From Streptomyces sp. NBC_00440 (lineage in GTDB: Bacteria > Actinomycetota > Actinomycetes > Streptomycetales > Streptomycetaceae): 64,000 nucleotides of DNA. Where the stretch lies: contig NZ_CP107921.1 in NCBI RefSeq assembly GCF_036014215.1, positions 6,445,501 through 6,509,500 of the forward strand, in the 5' to 3' direction. Shown piece after piece: positions 47,149 to 55,863 of this stretch; within the stretch, counting starts at the first letter, position 1; each line of letters starts with the position of its first letter. Under the pieces are notes generated by a model. The model did no database searches. It was not told the origin of the DNA and saw only the letters and a list, made by a program, of their open reading frames with translations. A program made the translations under genes and the position numbers.

Positions 47149-48318
47149 ATGCCCTTCACCCTCGAACCCTCCTACGACGACAACCCGCGCCTGCGGACAC
47201 TGGTCGCCGACCTGCGCCGCTACCTCCACGAGGAGCTCATCCCGTACGAGCGCGAGCGGGGCCTGACCCCGGAGACCAAGCTCGACCGGGCCACTCTCGA
47301 ACACGTCTGGAAACGCAGCCGCGAACTCGGTTTCTACGGCGTCAGCCTGCCCCCCGAACTGGGCGGACAGGGGCTGAGCCTGGCCGAACTCTGCGCTCTG
47401 AAGGAGGAACTGACCGCATCCGGAGCCGTGTTGTCCCACTCGGTCCTCGGTGACATGGGCGGACCGCTGCGCGCCGGCTCCATCGTCAAGTACGCGACCG
47501 AGTACCAGCTGGAGCACTATCTGCTCCCCGTCATCCGGGGCGAACGTGCCTGCTGCTTCTCCATCACGGAGCAGGACGCGGGCTCGGACGTACGGCGCAT
47601 GACCACCACCGCCACACCTGACGGCGATTCCTACGTCCTCACCGGCCGGAAGGTGTTCAGCTCGGCCGCGCCTTTCGCCGACTTCGCCGTCGTCGTCGCC
47701 CGCATGGCCGGTACGGAGGAGGCGTACAGCGCGTTCCTCGTCGACCTCGACAGCCCCGGCTGCCGGGTACTCGACGGCGAAGTCCCCATGTCCGGGCAGC
47801 AGATGGAGGGCGACCTGGACTTCGACGGCTGCCGTGTCCCCGCCGCGAACCTGCTGGGCGAGATCGGCCAGGGGCTGCGCATCGGCATCGGCCGCATCAC
47901 CCTCAACCGCCTCCTGCACTGCCCCTCGCTCATCGGTGCGGCACGGCGCGCCTGGGATCTGTCCGTGGAGTACTCCAAGAGCCGCGTCGCCTTCGAGCAG
48001 CCACTCCTCGCCCTCCAGGCCATCCAGCACAAGCTCGCGGACATGGCCACCGACATCTACGCCGCCCGCTCCGCGGTCATGGCCACGGCAGCCCGCGCCG
48101 ACCAGGGGGCGAACATCGGCGTCGAGGCCAACATGTGCAAGCTGCTCACCGCCGAGTCCTGTTTCCGCGTCGCCGACCAGGCCGTACAGATCCACGGCAA
48201 GGCCGGGCTCACCCGCGGCCACGAGGTCGAGCAGATCTTCCGGACGCTGCGCATGTTCCGCGTCGTCACCGGGACCAGCGAGATCCACAAGAACGCGATC
48301 GCCAAGTCGCTGATCTGA
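47149..48318 (+). CDS. Acyl-CoA dehydrogenase-like flavoprotein without an obvious catalytic Glu
   Basis: ATG start with CAGGAG upstream. The protein is 389 aa, the usual ACAD length, with an N-terminal helical domain, FSITEQDAGSD (middle beta domain) and a C-terminal helical domain with the conserved Q-x-HGKAG-TRGHEVEQIFR region. The base Glu of medium-chain ACADs (YEGT) reads VTGT, and the alternative Glu of the long-chain/isovaleryl types reads Asn (ITLNRLL). It may have another base, or be an FAD-dependent oxidase or monooxygenase of the same fold. It acts with the upstream ligase. Confidence 0.88.
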   Translation: MPFTLEPSYDDNPRLRTLVADLRRYLHEELIPYERERGLTPETKLDRATLEHVWKRSRELGFYGVSLPPELGGQGLSLAELCALKEELTASGAVLSHSVLGDMGGPLRAGSIVKYATEYQLEHYLLPVIRGERACCFSITEQDAGSDVRRMTTTATPDGDSYVLTGRKVFSSAAPFADFAVVVARMAGTEEAYSAFLVDLDSPGCRVLDGEVPMSGQQMEGDLDFDGCRVPAANLLGEIGQGLRIGIGRITLNRLLHCPSLIGAARRAWDLSVEYSKSRVAFEQPLLALQAIQHKLADMATDIYAARSAVMATAARADQGANIGVEANMCKLLTAESCFRVADQAVQIHGKAGLTRGHEVEQIFRTLRMFRVVTGTSEIHKNAIAKSLI

Positions 48319-48425
48319 GCGGCAGCCGTCGGCCGGGCAGCCGCGCGCCGGGCAGGTGCGTGCCGAGCACGGACCGCCCGGCACTCCGGCCCCCCTGCTC
48401 TTCCACGAACCCGCAGGAGTCACTC

Positions 48426-49859
48426 TTGGCACCCCGGCCCCGACCCCGACCCTTCCCTGAACCCCGTCCCCTCCCCGAACCCCGGTCCTCTGCCGACGGA
48501 GGCAGCGGCGGCCGCGCAGCGCCCTCTCCCTCCTACGACCGCCGCCGCGCCTGGCTGGTCACCGCCCTGATCGTGGCCTTCATGGTCGTCAACTTCGCCG
48601 ACAAGTCCGCCCTGGGCCTGGCCGCCGTCCCGGTGATGGCCGACCTGCACATCAGTAACAGCACCTACGGGCTGGTCTCCAGCTCCTTCTCCCTGCTGTT
48701 CAGCCTCTCCGGTCTGGTCGTCGGGTTCTTCTCCTCGCGGCTGTCCAGCCGGCTGCTGCTGTTCGTCATGGGGCTGCTGTGGGCGGTGGCCCAACTCCCG
48801 GTCGTCGTCGTGGCCACGGTGCCCACCCTCGTCGCCGGCCGCCTGCTGCTCGGCGCCGCCGAAGGGCCCGCCGCCTCGATGTCCATGCACGCCCTGTACA
48901 AGTGGTTCCCGCCCGAGCGGCGCGGGCTGCCATCGGCGCTGCAGATCGGCGGCGCGGCCCTGGGTACCCTGGTCGCCGCACCGGTGGTCACCTGGCTCAT
49001 CAGCGCCTTCGGCTGGCGTTCGGCCTTCGCCGCCCTCGGCGTGGCCGGCGCGGTCTGGAGCCTGCTGTGGTGGAAGGGCGGACATGACGGTCCGTACGAC
49101 GATGCTGGCCGGCCGCCTCACGGCCCGGCCGCCCCGCAGGCCTCCGACCGGCTGCCCTACCGCAAACTGCTGCTCAGCGGCACGGTGCTGGGGAGCATAT
49201 CCAGCGCTTTCGGCGCCTCCTGGGCGCTGTCCCTGAGCCAGGCGTGGCTGGCCCCCTACCTCCGGACACAGCTCGGCATGTCGGCGGGGACCGCCGCGAC
49301 CACCATCAGCGCCGTATCGGCCTTCAGCCTCGTCCTCCTGCTGACGGTCTCCCTCTTCGTCGACCGGCTCAAGTCGCGCGGCATGTCGAGCCGTTGGGCG
49401 TGCGGTGGGCTGCAGGGCGCCGTGGTGTGCGTCGCGGCGGTGGCCATGGCGGGCTTCCCCCTGACCCATGCGCCGGGCCCCCGCGTCCTGCTCATCGCCG
49501 TGGCCTTCGCCGTTGCCTCGGTAGCTGTTCCCCTGCACTACATGACCACGGCCGAGGCCGTTCCCGCCTCCCAGCGAGGCGCGGTGTTCGGCATCGTCGC
49601 CGCCACCGGTACCCTTCCCGGCCTCGTCGTTCCCGCCGTCACCGGCCACCTCATCGACGCGGGGCCGACCCAACAGGAGGGCTACCGCACCGCGTTTCTC
49701 CTCGCTGCCGGCGTCATGTTCGTCGCCGGAGCGGTGGCCATCGCCGCTATCCGGCCCGAACACGACGCACGGCGCCTGGGCCTGGCCACCGGGAGGAGGC
49801 CGGGCTGTTCACCGACTTCGCCGAAGTGTCCGGAGCCCGGCGGAACATGCTGTGGATGA
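48426..49859 (+). CDS. MFS transporter (ACS-like metabolite transporter)
   Basis: A TTG start has AGGAG seven bases upstream; the frame is open earlier, inside the previous gene. The protein is 477 aa. A Pro/Arg-rich cytoplasmic N-terminus of about 40 residues precedes 12 hydrophobic helices. VVNFADKSALGLAAVPVM, in helix 1, fits the anion:cation symporter group that carries organic acids. It probably imports the substrate of the acyl-CoA ligase. The C-terminal tail is unusual, rich in Cys, Pro and Gly. Confidence 0.88.
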   Translation: MAPRPRPRPFPEPRPLPEPRSSADGGSGGRAAPSPSYDRRRAWLVTALIVAFMVVNFADKSALGLAAVPVMADLHISNSTYGLVSSSFSLLFSLSGLVVGFFSSRLSSRLLLFVMGLLWAVAQLPVVVVATVPTLVAGRLLLGAAEGPAASMSMHALYKWFPPERRGLPSALQIGGAALGTLVAAPVVTWLISAFGWRSAFAALGVAGAVWSLLWWKGGHDGPYDDAGRPPHGPAAPQASDRLPYRKLLLSGTVLGSISSAFGASWALSLSQAWLAPYLRTQLGMSAGTAATTISAVSAFSLVLLLTVSLFVDRLKSRGMSSRWACGGLQGAVVCVAAVAMAGFPLTHAPGPRVLLIAVAFAVASVAVPLHYMTTAEAVPASQRGAVFGIVAATGTLPGLVVPAVTGHLIDAGPTQQEGYRTAFLLAAGVMFVAGAVAIAAIRPEHDARRLGLATGRRPGCSPTSPKCPEPGGTCCG

Positions 49860-49986
49860 TTTCGGGATGGGGCCCGCCCGGGAGCTGATGACCCGACTGG
49901 GAGCAGCAAGCGCTTCTCGACCTGGCTGAGGGGGAGTGTTGATCGGGCTCCGCGGGGCGAGCCGCTGACGGGCGGACACATGACAA

Positions 49987-50016
49987 CCGTCATGTCCGGC
50001 ATACCGGGCATGACGG
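49987..50016. terminator. Hairpin between convergent MFS and sigma genes
   Basis: Arms 49987-49999 and 50004-50016 pair along 13 bp with one G-U, around the loop CATA. They lie in the 177-bp gap between the MFS transporter (+) and the sigma factor (-). The rest of the gap shows nothing recognisable. Confidence 0.8.
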
Positions 50017-50036
50017 AAGTGCGGCTGCGACAGCCC

Positions 50037-50672
50037 TCAGGCTTCGGCGCCGCCCGGTTCCCGGCTGGTGTCCCCGCCCATCAGCCAGGGCCTGACCTGC
50101 TGGCGGGCGCGGTGCAGGCGGGACTTCACGGTGCCGACCGGCAGGTTCATCCGGTCGGCGATCTCCGCGTAGTCGAGTTCGCAGATGTCGCGGTAGATCA
50201 GCGGTGTCACCAGCTGCGGAGCCTCGCGCTCCAGCCGCTCCAGGGCTTCGAGCAGATCGACGCGCGAGCCCGCGATCACGCTGGTGGTGCGCGGGTCGGG
50301 GTGGGTCGCCTCCGCCGTGGTCAGCGGGGTCTCGGCCGAGCGCCGCTTGAGCTCGCGGTACTTCTGCCGCGAACAGTTGGCGACCACCGTGTACAGCCAG
50401 GTGCTGAACTTGCTGCGGCCTTCAAAACGGTGGATGTTGCGCGCCACCTGGACGAGCACGTCCTGGGCCGCCTCCTCGGCGTCCTCGCGGTACAGGAGGA
50501 ACCGGGCACAGCGGCGCAGCACATCGGGACTGATGTCCCGCAGCAGGGCGTCCAGAGCTGCCTGGTCGCCGCTGGACGCACGGACGGCCAGGGCCTCTGT
50601 TCCATCGGCGGGCCGGGTCACGGGAGGGTGTCCGCCGTTCGGGCCGGCTGGACTCGCTGGGGGATCACCCAT
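50037..50672 (-). CDS. ECF-type RNA polymerase sigma factor
   Basis: The start is taken as ATG 50672; no clear Shine-Dalgarno is seen, so translation may be leaderless or start further in. The protein is 211 aa. It has region 2 (about residues 45-110, LYREDAEEAAQDVLVQVARNIHRFEG) and region 4 (YRDICELDYAEIADRMNLPVGTVKSRLHRARQQ). There is no anti-sigma gene alongside; instead it is divergent from a Ser/Thr kinase with touching start codons, suggesting control by phosphorylation (inference). Confidence 0.92.
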   Translation of the reverse strand: MGDPPASPAGPNGGHPPVTRPADGTEALAVRASSGDQAALDALLRDISPDVLRRCARFLLYREDAEEAAQDVLVQVARNIHRFEGRSKFSTWLYTVVANCSRQKYRELKRRSAETPLTTAEATHPDPRTTSVIAGSRVDLLEALERLEREAPQLVTPLIYRDICELDYAEIADRMNLPVGTVKSRLHRARQQVRPWLMGGDTSREPGGAEA

Positions 50673-52584
50673 GCATGATAGCCACATGTCCGTACCAGAA
50701 GAGATTGGCCGGTACCGCGTACTGCGGCGCCTCGGCACGGGGGCCTTCGCCGTGGTGTGGCTGGCCCACGACGAACGGCTGCACGCCGAGGTCGCGGTGA
50801 AGGTGATGGCCGACAACTGGTCGTACCGCCTGGACATCCGCGAACGCTTCGTGGCGGAGGCGCGATTGCTGCGCAGAGCCAACTCGGGTGGCGTGGTCCA
50901 GGTCTTCGACATCGGCGATCTCCCGGACGGACGGCCCTACTTCGTCATGGAGTACGCCGACCACGGCACCCTGGACGACCTGTTGACCGCGGGCGAGCTC
51001 GACGTGGACGAGGCGCTGCGGCTGACCGCCGAGGCGGCGCGCGGCGCGGCCGCACTGCACGACGCGGACATCGTGCACCGGGACATCAAGCCGTCGAACA
51101 TCCTGCTCAAGGGCCGTCCGGGCGGCCACGAGCGGGTCCTCATCGCCGACCTGGGCCTGGCGAAGAACCTGGCCCAGGCGTCCGGCCTCACCGTGATCGC
51201 GGGCAGCAGTGGCTATATGGCGCCCGAGCAGGCGGAGCCGTACGACGGCATCGACGCGCGCGCCGACGTCTACAGTCTCGGCGCCGTCCTCCACCACCTG
51301 CTGACCGGCACGGTTCCCGGCCCGCCCGGCAAGGTGCTCCCCGCCGACGAGCTGCGGCCAGGCCTGCCCGCGCAGGTCGTGGCGGCGGTGCAGCGGGCCA
51401 TGGAGCCGGACCGGGAGCAGCGCTGGGAGAGCGCGCGGGCGTTCACGGCGGAGCTGGAGCGGCTGCGGGAGCTCCCCACGTCCGGGGCGACGGCACCGGC
51501 CCCGGTCGGCCCGCCGGTACCTTCGGCCCCTGCTGGTTCGCCGGCACCGTCCGCCCCGGCCGGTTCGCCCGTACCGTCCGCCTCCGGTGCGTCTTCGGCC
51601 CCTGTGGGTTCGCCCGTTCCGCCGGCCCCGGGTGCACCTTCCGTCCCCAGTGGTTCGCCCGTACCGTCCGCTTCCAGTGCGTCTTCGGCCCCTGCTGGTT
51701 CGCCCGTACCACCGGCCTTCGGTGCACCTTCGGCCCCCAGCGCTTCGCCCGTACCTCCTGGTCCGGTGTTCGGCTCGCCCGTACCGGCGAATCCGGGCGA
51801 CTTCGCCGCGCCGTCGCCCTCCCCGGAGCCCGTGGCGTTCTCCGAGTCCTTCGGCGCCCCCGAATTCGTCGCCTCCCCGGGGGCCTCCGCGTCCTTCACC
51901 TCGCCCGAGCGGCCCGGGCAGCCCGCGGGCTCCGTGTCCCCGGTGCCTGCGGCACCCGGCGGGGGCGGCCCTGATGCCCCGCGGCCCACCCGTACGCGGC
52001 GTCCCCGGACGTTGCGGACCGTACTGACCGTACTGACGGCCGTGGTCGTCGTCGCCGGGGCGGGAACGGCGCTGACCCTGTGGGAGCGCAGGCCGCCCAG
52101 CACGGAGCAGGTCAGCGACGCCACCGGGAAGCTCAGTCTGGAAGTCCCGCACGCCTGGGCCGTGCAGCTGGCCGACTCCGGCTGGTCACCCGGCGTCCTC
52201 GGCCTCGGCCGTACGCACCGGGCCGGCCTGACAGTGGCGGACTCCGTCTCGGGCTGGTCCGATCTGCGGACGGACGACGACGGCGTGTTCGCCGGTACGG
52301 TCGCTCCCGGGACGAGCAGTTCGGCGGCCCTGACCGCGAAGGTGAAGAAGAGCACCCACCCGGGCTGCCGGGACGCCGGCACGAAGACGTACTCGGACAG
52401 CAGGTGGCACGGCACCGTCCGCACCTGGGATTCCTGCGGAACCGGGGGCAGGAGTCTCAAGGAGATCGCGCTCGTCCCGGTCGCCGAGGGCAACCCTCCG
52501 GTGTACGTACAGATCAGGTGTGCCGAGAGCTTCGGCTCCGGCGCCACCGACCGCATTCTGCGGAGTGTGCGGGCCGCGGCGTGA
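50671..52584 (+). CDS. Membrane Ser/Thr protein kinase (Hanks type) with Pro/Ala/Ser repeat linker
   Basis: ATG 50671 has GGGGGA six bases upstream; ATG 50686 (MSVPEE...) is an alternative. The protein is 637 aa. The kinase domain (about 15-270) has Lys44 (VAVKV), HRD with Asp138, DLG (Asp160) and APE, so it should be active. Next comes a low-complexity linker of about 160 residues rich in Pro, Ala, Ser and Gly, encoded by repeated DNA (about 51480-51790). One transmembrane helix follows (RTVLTVLTAVVVVAGAGTAL), then an extracellular domain of about 150 residues with two Cys pairs. No PASTA repeats are seen. It probably senses an outside signal and acts on the neighbouring sigma factor. Confidence 0.93.
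   Translation: MHDSHMSVPEEIGRYRVLRRLGTGAFAVVWLAHDERLHAEVAVKVMADNWSYRLDIRERFVAEARLLRRANSGGVVQVFDIGDLPDGRPYFVMEYADHGTLDDLLTAGELDVDEALRLTAEAARGAAALHDADIVHRDIKPSNILLKGRPGGHERVLIADLGLAKNLAQASGLTVIAGSSGYMAPEQAEPYDGIDARADVYSLGAVLHHLLTGTVPGPPGKVLPADELRPGLPAQVVAAVQRAMEPDREQRWESARAFTAELERLRELPTSGATAPAPVGPPVPSAPAGSPAPSAPAGSPVPSASGASSAPVGSPVPPAPGAPSVPSGSPVPSASSASSAPAGSPVPPAFGAPSAPSASPVPPGPVFGSPVPANPGDFAAPSPSPEPVAFSESFGAPEFVASPGASASFTSPERPGQPAGSVSPVPAAPGGGGPDAPRPTRTRRPRTLRTVLTVLTAVVVVAGAGTALTLWERRPPSTEQVSDATGKLSLEVPHAWAVQLADSGWSPGVLGLGRTHRAGLTVADSVSGWSDLRTDDDGVFAGTVAPGTSSSAALTAKVKKSTHPGCRDAGTKTYSDSRWHGTVRTWDSCGTGGRSLKEIALVPVAEGNPPVYVQIRCAESFGSGATDRILRSVRAAA
51480..51790 (+). repeat. Degenerate tandem repeats coding the kinase linker
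   Basis: Repeated units built on GGTTCGCCCGTACCG and TCTTCGGCCCCTG encode GSPVPSA / SSAPAG-type peptide repeats. They separate the kinase domain from the transmembrane helix and may vary in number between strains. Confidence 0.75.
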
Positions 52585-52649
52585 ACTTTTCGGTCCTTCC
52601 GGTCATCGGAGGTAGTCATAGGGACGCCACAGAAGGGACGGTCGGCACC

Positions 52650-53450
52650 ATGCCGAATCGAGGACAGCGGGGCAGCGAGGGCCATCTGACCGGGGCGGGC
52701 GGGAGGGCCACGTTCGCCGGCCGCCGAGGCATGGTCGCCGGGGCCGCCGCAGCGGCCGTCGCGAGCGCACTGCTGCTCGGCGGGTGCGGCAACAGCGACT
52801 CAGGACCGCAGAAGGTCGCCAGCGTCGGCGGCCCGGTGACCAGTGGCGCGTCGGTCCCCGCGGCCGGCACCGGCAAGGAACCGACCCCGCAGGAGTCGGG
52901 GTCCGGAAGCGGCCAGGGGTCGCCCACCCCTCCGCCCGGGGCGGACAGCTCCGGGAGCAGCAGCGCAGCGCCGCAGCGGAGCGGCGGCACCGGCGGCACC
53001 GGCGGAGGTGGGAAGACACCCCCACCGGCGGCCCCGACCCGCTGCCACACCTCCGAACTCCGTCTGACGATCGGCGACGACCACCCCGGCGCGGGGCAGG
53101 AGGACTTCGCGCTGGTCCTCACCAACATGTCCGGCCACACCTGCACCGTCAGCGGTTTCCCGGGCCTGGCCTTCGTGGACAACGGCGGCAGCCAGGTCTC
53201 GGTGGATCCCGAACGCACCGGTTCCTCCGGCGGGCCGGTGAAGGTGGCACCCGGGGCGAGCGCCTGGGCGCCGCTGACGTTCACCAACCCGGATGTGTCG
53301 GGGGCGGGCAAGGTGACACCGCCGACCGTACGAGTCACCCCGCCGGACGAGAAGGTCGCGCTGATCGTGCCGTGGAACGGCGGCGCGGTGCCGGCGGACG
53401 GGAGTTCGGGGCCGCAGGTCGGGTCGTTCTCGGCAGGCTCGGGCGGCTGA
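52650..53450 (+). CDS. Lipoprotein with DUF4232 domain
   Basis: ATG start with AGAAGGGA upstream, 65 bp after the kinase stop. The protein is 266 aa. The N-terminus has a twin-arginine-like RR and a lipobox LLGGC with Cys46. A Gly/Ser/Pro-rich linker (about 50-125) follows, then a DUF4232 beta domain (about 130-250, with two Cys). DUF4232 proteins are exported actinobacterial proteins of unknown function. It may form one transcript with the kinase. Confidence 0.88.
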   Translation: MPNRGQRGSEGHLTGAGGRATFAGRRGMVAGAAAAAVASALLLGGCGNSDSGPQKVASVGGPVTSGASVPAAGTGKEPTPQESGSGSGQGSPTPPPGADSSGSSSAAPQRSGGTGGTGGGGKTPPPAAPTRCHTSELRLTIGDDHPGAGQEDFALVLTNMSGHTCTVSGFPGLAFVDNGGSQVSVDPERTGSSGGPVKVAPGASAWAPLTFTNPDVSGAGKVTPPTVRVTPPDEKVALIVPWNGGAVPADGSSGPQVGSFSAGSGG

Positions 53451-53471
53451 GTACAGGACGCGGGAACCAGA

Positions 53472-53503
53472 AAGGGGCGGGCCGCATCTGCGGTCCGCCC
53501 CTT
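53472..53503. terminator. Bidirectional hairpin between the two DUF4232 genes
   Basis: Arms 53472-53485 and 53490-53503 pair along 14 bp with one G-U, around the loop ATCT. It separates the two convergent genes. Confidence 0.85.
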
Positions 53504-53532
53504 CCGATGTGCCACGTGTTCCGGTGCCTCGG

Positions 53533-54108
53533 TCAGCCGGTGACGCTGATGTGCGAGGCGAGCGCGGTGACGTCGAGTTCACCGTTGTCGACCCACTGGG
53601 GGAACTTCAGGGTCTTGTGCGTGGTGGACGCGGGCGGCGTGACCACCAGGTAGGAGGCGTGCCGGGCATCGGAGGTACCGGTGTTGGCGTGCGTCCAGGC
53701 GATGACCGACTCGGCGCTCTGACCGTCCTTGAGGGTCAGGGTCTGCTTGGCCGGGCTCTTGGCGTACCACGTGCTGCCCCAGTGCACCGAAGACCCCAGC
53801 GTGTGGTGGCTCGCGTCCTGGAGCCCGAGTCCCGGGTATCCGCGCAGGTCGCAGGTGTGGCCGCTGGTGTTCTTGAGCTTGAGGACGACGCCCTCGTGGT
53901 TCATCCCCCCGGACAGTCCCTGCCCGAAGGAGGCAGTGAGCCCCGATGTGGCGCAGGTGGGCACGGACGCCGCCTGGGCGGCCCCGGCTCCGGCGAGCCC
54001 GAGTCCGGCGACAGCGACGACGGCGAGCCCCGCGCCGCCTATACGGCGGGCGATGCGGGTGCCGGCGCCTGCGCGCCCGGCGGTGCTGTTCCGATACTGC
54101 TCAGCCAT
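53533..54108 (-). CDS. Secreted DUF4232 protein
   Basis: ATG start at 54108 with GGAGA upstream. The protein is 191 aa. It has a signal peptide with hydrophobic core and AQA-A cleavage near residue 46, then a single DUF4232 domain with two Cys (CATSG, HTCDLRGYPG) that probably form a disulfide. It is convergent with the lipoprotein of the same family, suggesting an old duplication and inversion. Confidence 0.9.
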   Translation of the reverse strand: MAEQYRNSTAGRAGAGTRIARRIGGAGLAVVAVAGLGLAGAGAAQAASVPTCATSGLTASFGQGLSGGMNHEGVVLKLKNTSGHTCDLRGYPGLGLQDASHHTLGSSVHWGSTWYAKSPAKQTLTLKDGQSAESVIAWTHANTGTSDARHASYLVVTPPASTTHKTLKFPQWVDNGELDVTALASHISVTG

Positions 54109-54268
54109 GTCGATCGATCTCCACTCTCAATGGTGCGCTTCTCGATGCTGCGGTGCGGGTTCTCTTCGCGTCCCCCATGCAATGAGATGGGGAAGACAGC
54201 CAGAAAGTTCACGGTAAATCCGCCCAGATACGCCGGATACGGCGGGTGACGGAAGCGGAACGGCCCCC

Positions 54269-55576
54269 TCAGGCGAAGGCGCGCTCCGCCTCGATCTCCT
54301 CCAGTGACTTGCCGGCCGTGTCGGGCATGAAGAAGAAGCCGACCGACCCGCTGATCACCAGGAACACGGCCAGCAGCGCGGCCACCGGCCGGATGCCGGT
54401 GCTGGCGAGCGCCGGTACGAACAGGCTCCAGATACCGACGAAGGTCCGTGAGAGGCCGAAAGTGAAGCCCTGGGCCGTGCCGCGCAGCATGGTCGGGAAC
54501 AGCTCCTGGCTGAAGATCTTGTAGAGCGGTTCCCCGGCGAATGTGCCGCCCACCGCGAAGAGCACGATGTTCAGGATGATCACCGGGATGGTGAACGGCA
54601 GGACCAGATAGCTGACATAGGCGATGACCTGCATGGCGCCGCCCGCACCCCACATCCATTTGCGGGTGAGGTGGCTCCGGTCGACGTAGCTCATGAACAG
54701 CAGCGCCGCACCGATGCTCACCACGAACCCCGCACAGGCGAGACCCACCCCCGCCGACTGGCTGCCCGCGTGCAGGGTCCTGATCATGTACGGGGTGAAG
54801 ATGCCGTTGGTCGCTGCGGCCAGTCCCCAGAAGAGGTAGATCGTCCCGGTCCAGATCAGCGCGTTCCTGTTGGGCCCCTGGAAGAGAGCCCTCGCGGTGG
54901 GCCGCGCCGACAGCCCCGATGCGAACGCCCTTTTCCAGCGCGCCGATTCCGCCAGACCGCGCCGCAGTGCCCACGTGACCAGCGCCACGACGAACAGCTG
55001 GAGAAACACCAGCCGAATACCGAGCAGGCCGAACGGGGCGAGGGCGAGCGCGAGCAGCAGCACAATGACCGGGCCCAGACTCCAGGCGATCTGGGTGAAT
55101 CCGAGAAGCTTTCCACGCGCCGCTGCCGGTGCGAACTCACCCACCAGGGCGAGCGAAGTGGGGACGTCCGCGCCGACCGCCAGTCCGACGACAAAAGTAC
55201 CCAGAAAGAGCATCAGCGGGTTGACCGCGAGAGCGATGCAGAGAATTCCCGCCGCATAGACCAGCAGGTCGTACTTGTAGATACGTTTGCGGCCCAGCGT
55301 GTCACCCAGCCGGCCCCCGATGAACGCGCCGATCGCGCAGCCGACCGCATTGGGTCCGAGTGCCGCGAGCAGCCCCACGGCATTCGAACTCAGGTGCAGA
55401 TAGGACTGGAACATCACGAGCCCCGCGCCCAGCGCGACGATGGATCCGGCGTCCATGTAGGAGGCCATACCGGCCAGCACCGACCATTTCCACTGCTCGG
55501 CTGTGACTTTCCCGTCCTCGCTGTCCGCCGTTTCCGCAGCTGCCGTACCGAAATCGCCTGTCTCCTGGGGGATCAT
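54269..55576 (-). CDS. MFS transporter of the sugar-porter type
   Basis: ATG start at 55576 with GGAGAAAGGC upstream; the frame runs to 56005 without protein-like sequence. The protein is 435 aa. Twelve hydrophobic helices, GGRLGDTLGRKRIY after helix 2 and PTMLRGTAQGF in the second half are the sugar/metabolite-porter signatures. It is divergent from a second MFS gene across 287 bp. The substrate is unknown. Confidence 0.9.
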   Translation of the reverse strand: MIPQETGDFGTAAAETADSEDGKVTAEQWKWSVLAGMASYMDAGSIVALGAGLVMFQSYLHLSSNAVGLLAALGPNAVGCAIGAFIGGRLGDTLGRKRIYKYDLLVYAAGILCIALAVNPLMLFLGTFVVGLAVGADVPTSLALVGEFAPAAARGKLLGFTQIAWSLGPVIVLLLALALAPFGLLGIRLVFLQLFVVALVTWALRRGLAESARWKRAFASGLSARPTARALFQGPNRNALIWTGTIYLFWGLAAATNGIFTPYMIRTLHAGSQSAGVGLACAGFVVSIGAALLFMSYVDRSHLTRKWMWGAGGAMQVIAYVSYLVLPFTIPVIILNIVLFAVGGTFAGEPLYKIFSQELFPTMLRGTAQGFTFGLSRTFVGIWSLFVPALASTGIRPVAALLAVFLVISGSVGFFFMPDTAGKSLEEIEAERAFA

Positions 55577-55863
55577 GCCTTTCTCCGGATCTGTTCGTGG
55601 TTCGCGGTCCTGGTCGGCGGCCGGCGGTCGGCGGCCCGTGGTCCGCGCCGGCTGCGGCGCGACCGTCTGTGCGCTGTACTGCGCTGTACTGCACTGATGG
55701 AGCGGCCGGCACGGGCAGCCGGGATTTCGCAGCTGCATTGTCCCGGCAATGCGGGGTACGGAGTGGTCCGGCACTCCGTACTGCGGACGGTTGTGCGTGA
55801 GGGCGCGCCGACACGCGGTCTCCTGTGTTTCCCCGAAGAAACTGGACAGGGGAGACCGAAGCG
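55577..55863. promoter_or_regulatory. Divergent promoter region between two MFS genes
   Basis: No gene is supported. It contains a tandem 10-bp repeat GCGCTGTACT at 55671-55690 and should hold both promoters. I cannot place -10/-35 boxes with confidence. Confidence 0.5.
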
